Of a stretch of DNA of 64,000 nucleotides, positions 46,573 through 57,304 are shown in pieces. Positions within the stretch are counted from its first letter, which is position 1; each line of letters opens with the position of its first letter. The DNA comes from Theropithecus gelada (taxonomy: Eukaryota; Chordata; Mammalia; Primates; Cercopithecidae), in the NCBI RefSeq assembly GCF_003255815.1, contig NC_037671.1:156439690-156503689 (forward strand), in the 5' to 3' direction. The position numbers were made by a program, and so were the translations under genes. A model generated the notes under the pieces. It made no database searches, was not told the DNA's origin, and saw nothing but the letters and a program-made list of their open reading frames with translations.

Positions 46573-46858
46573 CAGACCTGGTTTGTGATTCATACCTGTT
46601 ATCTTGGCACTTTGGGAGGCTGAGGCGGTTCCATTGCTTGAGCCCAGGAGTTTGAGACCAGCCTGGGCAACATGATGAAACCCCGTCTCTACAAAAGATA
46701 CAAAAATCAGCTGGGTATGGTAGCATGCGTCTATAGTCCCAGCTACTTGGGAGGCTGACGTGGGAGATTCAGCTGAACCAGGGAAAGTTAAGGCTTCAGT
46801 GAGCCGTGATTGTGCCACTGCACTCCAGCTTGGGTGACACGATGAGACCCTTTATTGT
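46573..46858 (+). mobile_element. Old Alu SINE
   Basis: 'cctggtttgtgattcatacc', 'ggcactttgggaggctgagg' through 'ttgggtgacacgatgagacc', without a clear A tail. Diverged AluJ/S type. Confidence 0.88.
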
Positions 46859-47845
46859 TGAAATTGCTATTTAGCGACTGAACATAAAGTGCAAACTCGT
46901 ATTCTTCTTTCCCTTCCGTACTTCAATACCTTTTTTCCCCAACCCCCTCTCTCCCCAGAACTTCCCCAAACAATGGGCTTCTGAAGGGAAAAGGCCCCAA
47001 AAACAACCTGACAATTGTCAAAGAGCTCTGGGACATGTCTTCTAGAGAGGAGCTGCAATTACAGAATTCCTTTTTTTCAGACTAAACCTCAGCACACTTT
47101 TCATAAAGCTGCAGAAATGGACTGAACTAATTGCACCCTGGGGTTGGGATTGGGAGAGGCCCACTACTGTGACCCTCAGCTACACTGTTTTAATTTAGAA
47201 GGATAAATAGAAAAATTGCCTTGCCTTGCAGAGGCAACTATGTTGCAGTGGCAATGTAATTTTTACATTATTCTGCAGTTTTCTCAGATAAACTAAAATG
47301 ATGTAGATGTGTGAGAGTGGATGAAGAAGTGAGGATGCTGTCCTTCCCTGGCTTCTCCCCAGTGTGGTGTTTGATCTTAGGAGAGGGCCACCAAGCTCTG
47401 CTTTAGAGGCTTTTGGCCCTGGGCCCTGGAATGCTTATGCCTAGGTACTGAGCCAAACTGAGGAAAACAGCAAGAGGGAAAAACAAGTATTATTCTCTAC
47501 ATGCGTCAGTAGGTATGTTAAATATTAGATGCCTTTCCTTGCTTGTAAATGAAGTTTTGAACTGAAGTGTAGACTTCCACCGAGATGTATTGACTTGGAG
47601 ATGTATTTAAATATCCCTTTTGTTTCTTGGCGTGGTTTTACAGGGTCATGTAATTCTCAACTACATTGCAATACGTTTCTCCAGTTAGCTCCTCAAAAAC
47701 ATTTTTTTTGTGTGTTTGTGACCTTCTGCTATGCTCATGAATACATATATCTCTGTATCTGTGTATGTGTAAAGGGCTTGTGTGTGGGTGGTGGTCACTG
47801 AAGACTACTTTCATGTTTCAGTAAAAGAGTTCTTCCTCTTCTTCT
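46859..47845. other. Intron sequence, no gene or named repeat
   Basis: Unique sequence; short CT-rich (CTT)n run near 47836. Confidence 0.4.
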
Positions 47846-47849
47846 TCTT

Positions 47850-48480
47850 CTTTTTTTTTAAAATAAAAGTAGAGAGTCTGGCCCAAGTTTGAGGACTGCA
47901 ACCCAGGAGCGTAGATTCAAGTTGCCCTGAGTATATGCTCCTATTAGCAGCAGTTACAGATGGTTTTTTAAAGGAAAAGAGAAGAGGCAGTTCCTAAGTT
48001 GTTTATCAAGCATTTATGTTACAATAATAAGCTATTGGTTGGCTATACATTGTTCTTTGTATCACAGATTCCAGGAACACTAGACAGTGGGTGAAGCAGC
48101 TGTCAGGAATAAAATGCTTTTAAATAATTGCCCCTGGGAATGGCTGCAGTGAGATGTGACAGAAGTCCCATGCTTGTGTCCGTCTGGGCCTGATACATTT
48201 TGCATAGTTCACATATCTCAGATGGCTCTGAGCAATTTTTCTTTCTCATTTCCTCCTTTTAATAAAAATCTTTCTCTTCTGAAAATACTGATCAGCATTT
48301 TGGATGTAAGTTTGTCCCACATGGCCGGGAAGGCTCATTTCTGGATAATCTTGTCCCATGTCAGAGGGAATGGGATGGGCAGAAGTATATAACTTAAGAA
48401 CTTAGTGAGGCTCCAAGGCTAAATTGGTTGGCAACAATTCAGGGATTGGATTAAACAATAAGGGGACAGAGCAGTGGGGT
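47850..48480 (-). mobile_element. ERV LTR-like sequence (family not assigned)
   Basis: 'cccaagtttgaggactgcaa', 'cccaggagcgtagattcaag' and 'ttgccctgagtatatgctcc' are repeated in diverged form at 51184-51245, showing a dispersed LTR family. The env-like frame next to it on the minus strand fits a 3' LTR in minus orientation. Confidence 0.5.
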
Positions 48481-48494
48481 CTCAGGCCATTCAC

Positions 48495-48818
48495 TTACAC
48501 TGGAGTTGAGGCGTGTTGGGTCATTTCTAAGCATCTAGCTATTGTGATAAGTTTTTTGTTATAGAATTTTGTGGTAGACTTTAGACATCTTGAAATACAA
48601 AGCGTAATCAATTTAAGAATCAAAAAGGTGACACAAATAAGGACAATTATCAACAAAACAACTTGAAGTACAAATATGAAAAGTGTTTCTATTCCCGAAG
48701 GTAACCAAATGAATATTTTAATCCACTTCTTGTCGGGGTCTAAAGAACAAAGTGTTGAAGATCTCCACTGAGAAAGATGTCCACTTAGGAAGGGCAGCCT
48801 GATGTTGGCCCTTCTCAC
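48495..48818 (-). pseudogene. ERV env-like C-terminal fragment (tentative)
   Basis: A minus-strand frame of 107 codons containing a strongly hydrophobic stretch (about residues 45-70, rich in V, L, I), followed by a Cys/basic segment. This layout matches the membrane anchor and short cytoplasmic tail of retroviral envelope proteins. It precedes LTR-like sequence on the same strand. No fusion peptide, receptor-binding part or complete envelope is present, so it is a remnant only. Similarity is judged by layout, not by a search. Confidence 0.35.
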
Positions 48819-49276
48819 ATGGCTGGAGGGAGTCCTTTATTTGATGGCATTTTCCATTAAACAAAATCTCCAGGTTGGAGACCATGATCTTTGATGTTTT
48901 TCTCTCCTGAGAGCTTGCTGTTAAAAGAATCCTTAATTAATTTAGAATTTTCAGTGAGAAACTTATAAGGCCTTGGCAATAATGAAGAGTTATCACCTTG
49001 TTAATGGAAAAACTAAACTCTGTAAAATATTTTAAAGAGGTTTATCCTGAGCCAAGATGAGTGACTGTGGCTCAGGGAAACACTTTCTCGAGGAGTCCTG
49101 AGAACGTGCACCAGAGGCAATTGGATTACTGTTTGTTTTTATATATTTTGGGGAGGCAGGAGTTACTGGCAGAGACATAAATCAGTACATGAAAGGTATA
49201 CATTGATTCCATATGAAAAGGTGGGATGTCTTAGAGCAAGGGCTTACAGGTTATTTATTCAGCGTGTTCAGAGATA

Positions 49277-49574
49277 CTTTTTTTTTTTTTTTGAGACAGA
49301 GTCGTGCTCTGTTGCCCACGCTGGAGTGCAATAGCAAGATCTCAGCCCACTGCAACCTCCCCCTCCTGGGTTCAAGTGATTCTCCTGTCTCAGCCTCCCA
49401 AGTAGCTGGGATTACATGCACACACTGCCATTCCTGGCTAATTTTTTGTATTTTAGTAGAGACAGGGTTTCACTGTGTTGCCTAGGCTGGTCTTGAACTC
49501 CTGAGCTCAGGCAATCCACCCCTGTTAGCCTCCCAAAGTGCTGTTATTATAGGTGTGAGCCACTGTGCCTGGTA
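49277..49574 (-). mobile_element. Alu SINE
   Basis: Reverse Alu with T(15), 'gagacagagtcgtgctctgt' through 'gtgagccactgtgcctggt'. It faces a plus-strand Alu 80 bp away, giving an inverted Alu pair. Confidence 0.94.
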
Positions 49575-49651
49575 ATTCAGAGATTCTTTAATTTTCAGTT
49601 GATTCAAGGAGTAAGACTCTGTCTGAAACTTGGTATCAACAGAAAGGGATG

Positions 49652-49963
49652 TTATGGCCATGTGTGATGGCTCAAGCCTGTAATCCCAGCACTTTGGGAG
49701 GCTGAGGCGGGCGGGATCATTTGAGGTCAGGTGTTCAAGACCAGAATGACCAACATGGTGAAACCCCATCTCTACTAAAAATACAAAAAACTAGCAGGGC
49801 ATCGTATTACGTGCCTGTAGTCCCAACCACTTGGGAGGCTGAGGCAGGAGAATCTCTTGAGCCCGGGAGGCTGAGGTTGCAGTGAGCAGAGATTGCACCA
49901 TTGCACTCCAGCCCAGGTGACAGAGAGCAAGACTGTGTCTCAAAAAAAAAAAAAAAAAAAAAA
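49652..49963 (+). mobile_element. Alu SINE
   Basis: Full Alu, 'atggccatgtgtgatggctc' to an A(21) tail. With the minus-strand Alu just upstream it can pair in the ENPP1 pre-mRNA. Confidence 0.94.
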
Positions 49964-50581
49964 GTGATGTCAGTTAAGCATGCTATGTAGCAAGATTGAT
50001 CATTTGCAGACATGACTTAACCCTCTCCTGGCATAGCCTTAAGGTCTTTTTTATAACTTGATGTCTTATTGCCACAGAGAACTGTTTTTGCACTCTTATT
50101 TCTATTGTAACATTAATGCTGGTCAGTTGTTGCATCTAATCTCCAAAAGGGAGGGAGTATAATGAGCTGTGTTTGACCTCTTTACCTGTTTTGTCTGAGA
50201 ACTCAGTTTTTGAGGTTTCTCTGGGGTCTCCTTGGCCAAGAGTGGGTCCACTCAGTTGGTCGAGGGCTTTGGATTTTATTTTTAGTTTACAACTTTTCAG
50301 GAGAGCTGGTTCATAGGCTCCTTCATCCAGGTGCTTGGATCTTTCCATTCTTATTTCAAAAGGAGAAAGCTGATGTTTTCCAAGTAGGGTAGAATGTAAG
50401 TTAAGCAAATGGAAGAGCCTTAGGCCAGGGAAGGTTAAAGCTTTCTGTAAGCTTTGCCAATTAACTTTTCATTATTCCGTTTATTTATTCTTCCACTCTG
50501 GAAGACTGAGTGTGGTTTGCACAATGGAAATGCCGATCCATCCAATCTCAATCAGCTTCAACCACACAAGATAAGATTTCT

Positions 50582-50879
50582 TTTTTTTTTTTTTTTTGAG
50601 ACAGAGTCTCGCTCTGTGGCCCAGGCTGGAGTGCAGTGGCCGGATCTCAGCTCACTGCAAGCTCCGCCTCCCGGGTTTACGCCATTCTCCTGCCTCAGCC
50701 TCCCGAGTAGCTGGGACTACAGGCGCCCATCACCTCGCCCGGCTAGTTTTTTGTATTTTTTAGTAAAGACGGGGTTTCACCGTGTTAGCCAGGATGGTCT
50801 CGATCTCCTGACCTCGTGATCCGCCTGTCTCGGCCTCCCAAAGTGCTGGGATTACAGGCTTGAGCCACCGCGCCCGGCC
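50582..50879 (-). mobile_element. Young AluY (Old World monkey AluYR-type)
   Basis: Reverse, near-consensus copy with 'gtggcccaggctggagtgca', 'gtggccggatctcagctcac' and 'ctcgcccggctagttttttg'. Perfect 16-bp target-site duplication, acaagataagatttct, at 50566-50581 and 50880-50895. Expected to be absent in human. Confidence 0.95.
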
Positions 50880-50896
50880 ACAAGATAAGATTTCTG

Positions 50897-51025
50897 GCGG
50901 AGCATAGTGGCTAATGCCTGAAATCCCAGAACTTTGGGAGGCTGGTGTGGGAGGATTGCTTGAGCTCAAGAGTTCACAACCAACCTGAGCAACGTAGTGA
51001 GACCTTATCTCCACAACATGTGGTA
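50897..51025 (+). mobile_element. Alu left-monomer fragment
   Basis: 'cggagcatagtggctaatgc', 'agaactttgggaggctggtg' to 'gtgagaccttatctccacaa'. It ends without the second monomer and is highly diverged. Confidence 0.8.
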
Positions 51026-51149
51026 GGACTTCCAAGAATGGAGAATGCAGTGAGTTCATGCTGGTACCAAGCACTGATTTTAGAGAAAAACACCAGGGGG
51101 TGGTGGGAAGTCACTGTGAATCCTGCTGACCTAAAGAAAAAAAAAAAAA

Positions 51150-51500
51150 CCAGGGCTAAAGTAATATAATTAAAGAGTTTTATTTGGGCCAAGTTTGAAG
51201 AATGCAACCCAGGAGCATAGATTCAAGCTGCCCTGAGTGTGTGCTGTGAAAGAGTTCTTTCTAAGAGGCAGAAGCTGGCATTATTTGAGATTTGGGTGTA
51301 AAAATTAAAATTCAGTTAGCTTCCTTTTCCTTCCCTTATAATCTATTATCTGAACTCTAGAATACAGAAGGAAGAATGTTCATGCTAAGTCTCTGCTCTT
51401 AATCAGACTTGGAGTTGACATTGTTCCTTTGGTTTATAAAATTTGTTTGTCCAGCCATAGTTGAACATTTTATTTCAAAATTACCAGAGCATCTTAAGAG
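51150..51500 (-). mobile_element. ERV LTR-like fragment
   Basis: 'attaaagagttttatttggg', 'ccaagtttgaagaatgcaac' and 'catagattcaagctgccctg' match 47870-47935 in the same orientation, so both belong to one dispersed family. 3' limit uncertain. Confidence 0.55.
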
Positions 51501-52445
51501 CCTAGAGAAGTGTCCACAGTGTCCTTTATGGTATTTGTTTCATATGTTCAAATAAAATACATAAAGGATTCCTAGGAACCCAAGACTGTTGTGTTTACTA
51601 TTAGGCAGAAGATAGTACCTGACACTCAGTGTCAGCTTTTAATTGCTTGAATGAATGTACTGCATTTTTAGTTAGACTGAGCCCCACTTTGACTTGGAAA
51701 CGAGGAAGGTGGGAAGACTGAATACACAAGCAGGGACCCATAGGGTCTGTGATGGTCAGGAATCCAAATAGAGATGACACTTGGATATAAATTCCGGGGT
51801 AAGATTAAAACTGGGATATAATTTTATTTGGGTATAGGGAGATGGAGGAGGTAGTGAAGGAACAGAAGTACCCAACTAAGGTGAGGGTGCCTAAGAAGAA
51901 GGCAGACAGGGCCTCTGATAACTTGGATTCAGAATCAGAAATCTAGTCAGTGAACCTTCTCTCAGGTACAAACAGTCCAAGTGTGGCAGTCGGCATGTAT
52001 GAAGGAGAGCCTCCTTCACTTACACCAAGGCCTCTTTGGTTTTGGTAACTTTGTTGCCACATCCTGAATTCGGTCTTTGTGATTCTTGTAGACTGCGCGA
52101 TCTTCTTCAGCATTGCTTTCTGTCCCTTCTTTTCTTCTGCCTTGAATCTTCTTCTGGTATTTCTTTCTCACCATTTATAGCTCAGCTGTTTCCACTCCAT
52201 GTTGTGTCTTTCTCAGGGATAGGCAGCTACTGTTTCAAAAACACTTTCCTAATTTCTCTTGTGTTTCACTTGTTGAGTTAACTTTGGACACTCAGTTTTG
52301 TCATGTCCTGCCCCCATCATATCCTAATCATGACTCTGAAGAAAATCCCTGGTGGTCACATTGACAGACCTTATGTGTTCTGTATAATAAAGAACTGGGG
52401 GCCATTAACCTTTCTAGAACATTTACAGAAACTTTTATCTATAAG
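51501..52445. other. Intron sequence; weak coding-like minus-strand stretch
   Basis: Minus-strand sequence between about 52210 and 51950 reads as Lys/Glu-rich peptide in pieces (for example RFKAEEKKGQKAMLKKI) interrupted by stops. A reverse AATAAA lies near 51820. It may be a retropseudogene fragment of a parent I do not recognise, or chance. Confidence 0.25.
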
Positions 52446-52756
52446 CTTTTTTTTTTTTTTTGAGACGGAGTCTCACTCTGTTGTGCAGGCTGAAGTGCAG
52501 TGGTGTGAACTTGGCTCACTGCAACCTCTGTCCTTCTCCCGGGTTCAAGTGATTCTCCTGCCTCAGCCTCCTGAGTAGCTGGGATTACAGTCGCGAACCA
52601 CCACACTTGGCTAATTTTTTTTTTTTTTTGTATTTTTAGTAGAGACAGTGTTTCACCATGTTGGCCAGGCTGGTCTCAAACTCCTGACCTCAAGTGATCT
52701 GCCTGCCCCGACCTCCCAAAGTGCTGGGATTATAGGTGTGAGCCACTGCACCGGCT
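52446..52756 (-). mobile_element. Alu SINE
   Basis: Reverse Alu, T(14) then 'gagacggagtctcactctgt' through 'gtgagccactgcaccggct', with an extra T(12) run in the mid A-rich linker (52616-52629). Confidence 0.94.
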
Positions 52757-53655
52757 CTATCAGCTTTTCATCTTCATCCAGCTGACTCTTTTTATCTTAA
52801 GTAGCAATATTAAAGGTAAATGAAAATAGTTTCATACTCAGTTTTGCTCTCAAGCTTGATGAATACCACTGTAAAATATTTGTGTGATAGTTAAGATACA
52901 GCAAATGTATTTCATCTATATTGTCGCCTTTTTGTACAAGCCAGAGAACTTTATCATGATTTATAACTTCTTTTTTTTTCTTGCTATGGGGAGAGGCATT
53001 TTAAGTTCCAGACAACTTAGGAACAAATAAGCGTTTGGAATACAACTTGTAATTAGAGATCTGCTTTTGGTTAAAATAAGCATGCCTCTATCAACCATAA
53101 AATATCCCCCAAACAAGAAAAAATAAACAAGAAACGTTTAGCAAATGAGCTCAGGGCCGAACATAGATTACTCTTCTAAGCATAAATCTTGTGCAACAAA
53201 ACCTGATACTCAGAATTCTGACCCAACTCGAAAATCCCTTGTCATTAGATAAAAACTAAGTTATGCATTTACCAAGGAAAGACAGTGTAGTAACACATTT
53301 AAAGTTTTTCGAAAGAGTGACCAGAATGTTTAGTTAAATATTAATGAGAAGACTATTTTCTGAGTATTCTAGTTATCTGAGATTTAGTTATAACAATTAA
53401 GATAATATCTGTAGTGTCTTTGAAAAATTATTTTTACCTTTTTTTACTTTTAGTTTTTAGAAGCGTTGGTAGAAATGTAGGTGGTAGAAGTTTAGATGGT
53501 TATAATCATTTTTGTAGCACTTGGCAGTTTTAAAAAGCATTTCCCATATATTTTTGATTGATCCTCAATACTCAACAACTGTGAAATAGGAAAGTATGAT
53601 GACAGTCAATTCTGCTTTACAGATAAGGAAGCTGAGACTAAGTCAGGGAGTCAGT
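52757..53655. other. Intron sequence, no gene or named repeat
   Basis: AT-rich. Near 53590 there is a weak reverse MIR-like phrase ('ctttacagataaggaagctg'). Confidence 0.4.
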
Positions 53656-53659
53656 CAGG

Positions 53660-53812
53660 TTTCCATGCAAACAGTATTGTGCATAAAAGCCACCTGAGAA
53701 GTGTTAAAGACAGAGATTCCTAGGCTCCAATCTCAGCGATTATGATTTATTAGATTTGGAATGGACCCAAAGAATCCTTACTTTTTAACAAGCACCTCAA
53801 GTTATTCAGATG
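53660..53812 (+). mobile_element. MER5A-like DNA transposon fragment
   Basis: 'cataaaagccacctgagaag', 'gagattcctaggctccaatc', 'acaagcacctcaagttattc' and 'agatgtaggtgattc' follow MER5A (hAT-Charlie, non-autonomous) order. Confidence 0.65.
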
Positions 53813-54303
53813 TAGGTGATTCAATTACTCTACTTCTAGCAACAATGGGCTAAATTTATAGGCAAAAGCCACACCATCAGTAAGTAATAGACTATGATGG
53901 TAACTGGAAGGACTTTTATCTACAGATTTTTATCATGGACTAATAGCTAAATGTTATATTCTATTCATCAAGCTTGGGCCTGCTGTTGGGTTTCCAACTC
54001 TCCTTTGCCTGCTTCAGTATAACAATATGTAATTAGAACCTAAGAAATTTCTGGTGTGGTGATGCTAAAGATTGCCTCTATATTGAGATATGTATGTGTC
54101 TTTGGTAGTTCAGTGACTAAATTTTCCTGGGTGGAAGCCAAAATTAGTGCACTTTATTAGTGTGAAGTCAACAATCAGCTGTTTCTGTGAGCTTCCAAAG
54201 TAGGTATACTTTTGGGAAATTATGCTTTTCTTCTTAGAGTTTCCTTCTTGGCTTATTTTTAAGTGTAGTAGAATAGAAAAATAGAGAGCTGTGATAGAAA
54301 GTG
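53813..54303. other. Intron sequence, no gene or named repeat
   Basis: Nothing recognisable. Confidence 0.4.
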
Positions 54304-54413
54304 ATTTTGGGCTGTGTGAGGTGGCTCATGCCTCTAAAGGGGAGGCCAAGGCAGGAGAATCAGTTGAGGCCATAATTTAAGATCAGCCTGGGCAATATAA
54401 TGAAACCCCATGT
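54304..54413 (+). mobile_element. Partial Alu (left monomer)
   Basis: 'gggctgtgtgaggtggctca' to 'caatataatgaaaccccatg', with the usual 'taatcccagcactttggg' segment deleted. Its A-rich end was replaced by microsatellites. Confidence 0.8.
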
Positions 54414-54461
54414 CTCGCTCTCTCTCTCTCAATCTCTCTCTGTCTCTCTTTCTCTCTCTCC

Positions 54462-54497
<36 letters not shown>

Positions 54498-54572
54498 CTC
54501 TACATCTACACACACACACACACACAGTGTGTATGTACATATCTCCATATTATATATATATATAATATGTAT
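54414..54572. repeat. Compound (CT)n-(TG)n-(TA)n-(CA)n-(TA)n microsatellite
   Basis: Successive runs of CT, TG, TA, 'ctctacatctacacacacac' and TA. The TG (54464-54481) and CA (54507-54526) blocks are complementary and flank a TA block, so the region can form a hairpin or alternating Z-DNA. Confidence 0.95.
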
Positions 54573-55090
54573 AAGAAAGTCATTTTGGAGGAAGTAAATT
54601 GTCACAGCGAATTGTCACAAGTGTTTCTCATTTATGGATTGACCATTTTCTCACTGTATTTCAGGACTTTGCACAGACTTAGCTGGCAAACATCCTATCA
54701 CAGTTGTGATTTGAGAGTCTTGAAAAAAAATCACTCTATCTTGGTTTTCAGGTGAATATTTTTGAGAAAGTAGCTTGTTCCTAACAGTGTATTTCCCGAC
54801 CCCCCCTCCTGCTTAGAAAGGTTTTTTTGACATTAGCAAGCATCTGAGGGTCTTGATGATTTTTTATGGCTAGAGAGAGAGAACTGAAAAGAAACTCAGT
54901 AGATTTAAGACATTATTTGCCCTTTCACTATGTTGACCTTTACACTGTGGTATTAAAGGAGTGATGGCACCTTAGCAGAAATCATTGCAGTGGCACCAGG
55001 TGTACAAGTAGTCATGCCCTTGCAATAAAAAAAAAGGCCATTTCACTAAAAAGAACACCTTAGATGAAGCAATAAAAATGTCCTTGATGA
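54573..55090. other. Intron sequence, no gene or named repeat
   Basis: Nothing recognisable. Confidence 0.4.
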
Positions 55091-55381
55091 GGACGGGCAC
55101 AGAGATTTATGCCTGTAATCCCTGCAATTTGGGAGGCTGAGACGGGCGGACCACGAGGTTGGGAGATGGAGACCATCCTGGCTAACATGGTGAAACCCCG
55201 TCTCTACTAAAAATACAAAAAAAATTAGCCGGGCATGGTGGTGGGCACCTGTAGTTCCACCTACTTGGGAGGCTGAGGCAGGAGAATGGCATGAACCCGG
55301 GAGGCGGAGATTGCAGTGAGCTGGGATTGCGCCACTGCACTCCAGCCTGGGCGACAGAGCAAGACTGCATCTCAAAAAAAT
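55091..55381 (+). mobile_element. Alu SINE (AluY-like)
   Basis: Full Alu with 'ggcggaccacgaggttggga' and 'gagaatggcatgaacccggg'. Perfect 15-bp target-site duplication, aaatgtccttgatga, at 55076-55090 and 55382-55396. The tail is short. Confidence 0.95.
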
Positions 55382-55396
55382 AAATGTCCTTGATGA

Positions 55397-56205
55397 AGCA
55401 GATTTAATAATCTCAAACCTAGATTGCCTGTCTTTTTGATATTCTATGTGACACAATTGGAAGTATGCATGTAGCATATCTGCTGCATACTGAAGTACTG
55501 TTTTCTAGAGGAAAAGCAGCTGTGCAGTTGTTTAAGTTGCAAGCTGAACTAATTTTTTTTTCAAAGAACACCATTTTTATTTGAAAGAACTGACAAGCTT
55601 TTTATTTAGACTTAATTATTTGACATATTTTCTCAAAAATGAGTGATGTTAGTTTGTCCCTTCAAGGAAAACCTATGAAACTATCAGTTGTCTATGATAA
55701 AATCTGAGCTTCCAAGCAAAAATTGAATTTTGAAAAACTTGTATTTGCCATTTGAGTATCACAGCTTACTGATCCTTATACAAAATTGATGAAGATAGTG
55801 AGGAATGTGTGTTTTTTTTCATATTGTTTAATGACATGCGTTAACATTTGGAAGAATGATAAAACTTAGTGAACCAATATTTTCCAAAGGACGAGTGGAT
55901 GATGTTACAAAATTATGCATTGGTATAATTTCCATTCAAAGTGCAAGATAGACTAATGGATTTTAATGTAACAGTATGAAAAGTTCAGTAATACCTTTTC
56001 CATTTTTATGCCATAATTTACTTTTTTAATAAGACAAATATAAGATAAAAAATAATTCAAGAGCACAGATATATGCATACTATTGAAATAAATACAATGT
56101 GATTTGTAAATGAGAACAAATTACCAATGAACAGTATTTCAGAAGTTGAAAAGGTGACACGAACAGTGTTGCATACACAGCCTTTTATTTATATTCTTCA
56201 GATTC
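55397..56205. other. Intron sequence, no gene or named repeat
   Basis: AT-rich unique DNA. Confidence 0.4.
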
Positions 56206-56207
56206 AG

Positions 56208-56822
56208 TTTTTTTTGGTGCATTTAATATAAAGATGAGTTTATTTTGCAACCTAAAAATATTTACTTATTGAAACTGTATTAATACTTTATAAACTATAT
56301 AAAAAAGATAATGAGACAAACGTGCATTTGTGGAACTGCATGTCAGTCAGCCAGTTCCCTGCAGAGGGATTTCTCAGCGTTACCTCATTCATCTGTGAGG
56401 ACACACAGCAGTCCCTATTTAGATACACACATTTGTCTACTGCTCCAGCATGGCCAGCCCCCCACTTCTTGATGGTTTTTTTCTGCTGTGAATGTGCATG
56501 TCCAGTTGTCTTCTTCATAGAATAGACATTTGCCTTCCTCATCCACCAGCCATTGGAGGAGGACTGGGGCCACGCAAATGATTGATTCGACCCATTCTTT
56601 GGGGAGGATTTCCCTGTGGCCCTCTTCCATCATCATATCTGGAATCAGATGAGTTTCCATAGCTTCTTTTTTTTTTTTTTTTTTCACATCTTGCTGAAGC
56701 AAAGTTTTGAAAAGCAAGACCACAAACTCTGCTATTCCCCAGAAGAAATCTGTTATCAAAGATAATCTCCATGGAGACTGACTCCAGCTGTCCAACACTT
56801 GTCAGTTCGAGATGTAAACCAT
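56208..56822 (-). pseudogene. SELENOK: SELENOK (selenoprotein K) processed pseudogene
   Basis: On the minus strand an ATG at 56820-56822 opens the selenoprotein K frame. SELENOK is a ~94-residue ER membrane selenoprotein linked to ER-associated degradation and palmitoylation of calcium-signalling proteins. The membrane segment SPWRLSLITDFFWGIAEFVV and the C-terminal SYGNSSDSRYDDGRG and GRINHLRGPSPPPMAGG segments are intact but in two frames. A poly-A stretch in the codons after QQDV has expanded (T run near 56669-56686) and shifted the frame. Codon 7 is a TGA (parent Gly). The selenocysteine TGA is kept at 56539-56541 (MAGG-U-GR), and the normal stop has become CAA (56530-56532). The 3' UTR continues to an AATAAA (reverse, near 56240) and an A tract (T run 56208-56215). 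No introns, so a retrocopy. No target duplication found. Not expected to be functional. Confidence 0.93.
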
Positions 56823-57064
56823 CTTACCCCCCTTCCCTGCTTCGGAGCAACTAGCCACAGTTTAAGAAATTACTACTTTTAGAATTTTGGTGTGGTTTTA
56901 AGGAAGAATGTCCATAATCATCTGAAAAGGCATCTCAGGGTTGTTAGTAACTTTTAGAAGTATAATGGGATCCTGATAAGAAAAATTTTGTGAATATATT
57001 TACAAATATTTAGGAAATAGGTGTATATTCAGTAGTATTTTCAGTAATATTTTTAAAAACTAGG

Positions 57065-57304
57065 GGATGTGAGGGCGATCTGGCTGCGACATCTATCACC
57101 TCATTGATCGCCAGGGCTGATTTGGCTGATGTGGCTGGCTAGGCGGGTGTCTCCTTCCTCCCTCACTACTCCACATGTGTCCCTCCCGAAGATGTGCACT
57201 CGGTTGAAGAAGACGACCATCTTCCATAGACGAGGACCAGTCTTTGGCCAAGGGTATATGAGTAGCTGCACTCCCCTGCTAGAACCTCCAAACAAACTCT
57301 CAAG
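57065..57304 (+). pseudogene. 7SK snRNA pseudogene, 3'-truncated
   Basis: Begins 'ggatgtgagggcgatctggc', the 5' end of 7SK RNA, the ~331-nt Pol III RNA that sequesters P-TEFb with HEXIM and LARP7. It continues colinearly through 'ggctggctaggcgggtgtct' and 'agggtatatgagtagctgca' to 'acctccaaacaaactctcaa', then stops. About 240 of ~331 nt are present; the 3' hairpin and terminal U run that bind LARP7 are missing. Many CpG-to-TpG changes show age. Flanks 'aaaaactagggg' (about 57055) and 'aagaactgggga' (about 57302) may be a diverged target-site duplication. No Pol III promoter (PSE/TATA) upstream. Confidence 0.93.

Larger units (their letters stand above)
49005..50450 (-). mobile_element. ERV LTR-like sequence split by two Alus
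   Basis: 'aaagaggtttatcctgagcc', 'gagtcctgagaacgtgcacc' and 'ttggggaggcaggagttact' before the first Alu, then 'ctgtttgacctctttacctg'-type text (50160-50190), 'gggtctccttggccaagagt' and 'gctttggattttatttttag' after the second, look like one primate ERV LTR read on the minus strand. Family uncertain. Confidence 0.5.

Noticed and set aside
51950..52210. Lys/Glu-rich minus-strand peptide fragments resembling a retropseudogene
   Set aside because: I could not match a parent gene, stops interrupt it, and no poly-A tract or target duplication was found. Left as an unexplained stretch.
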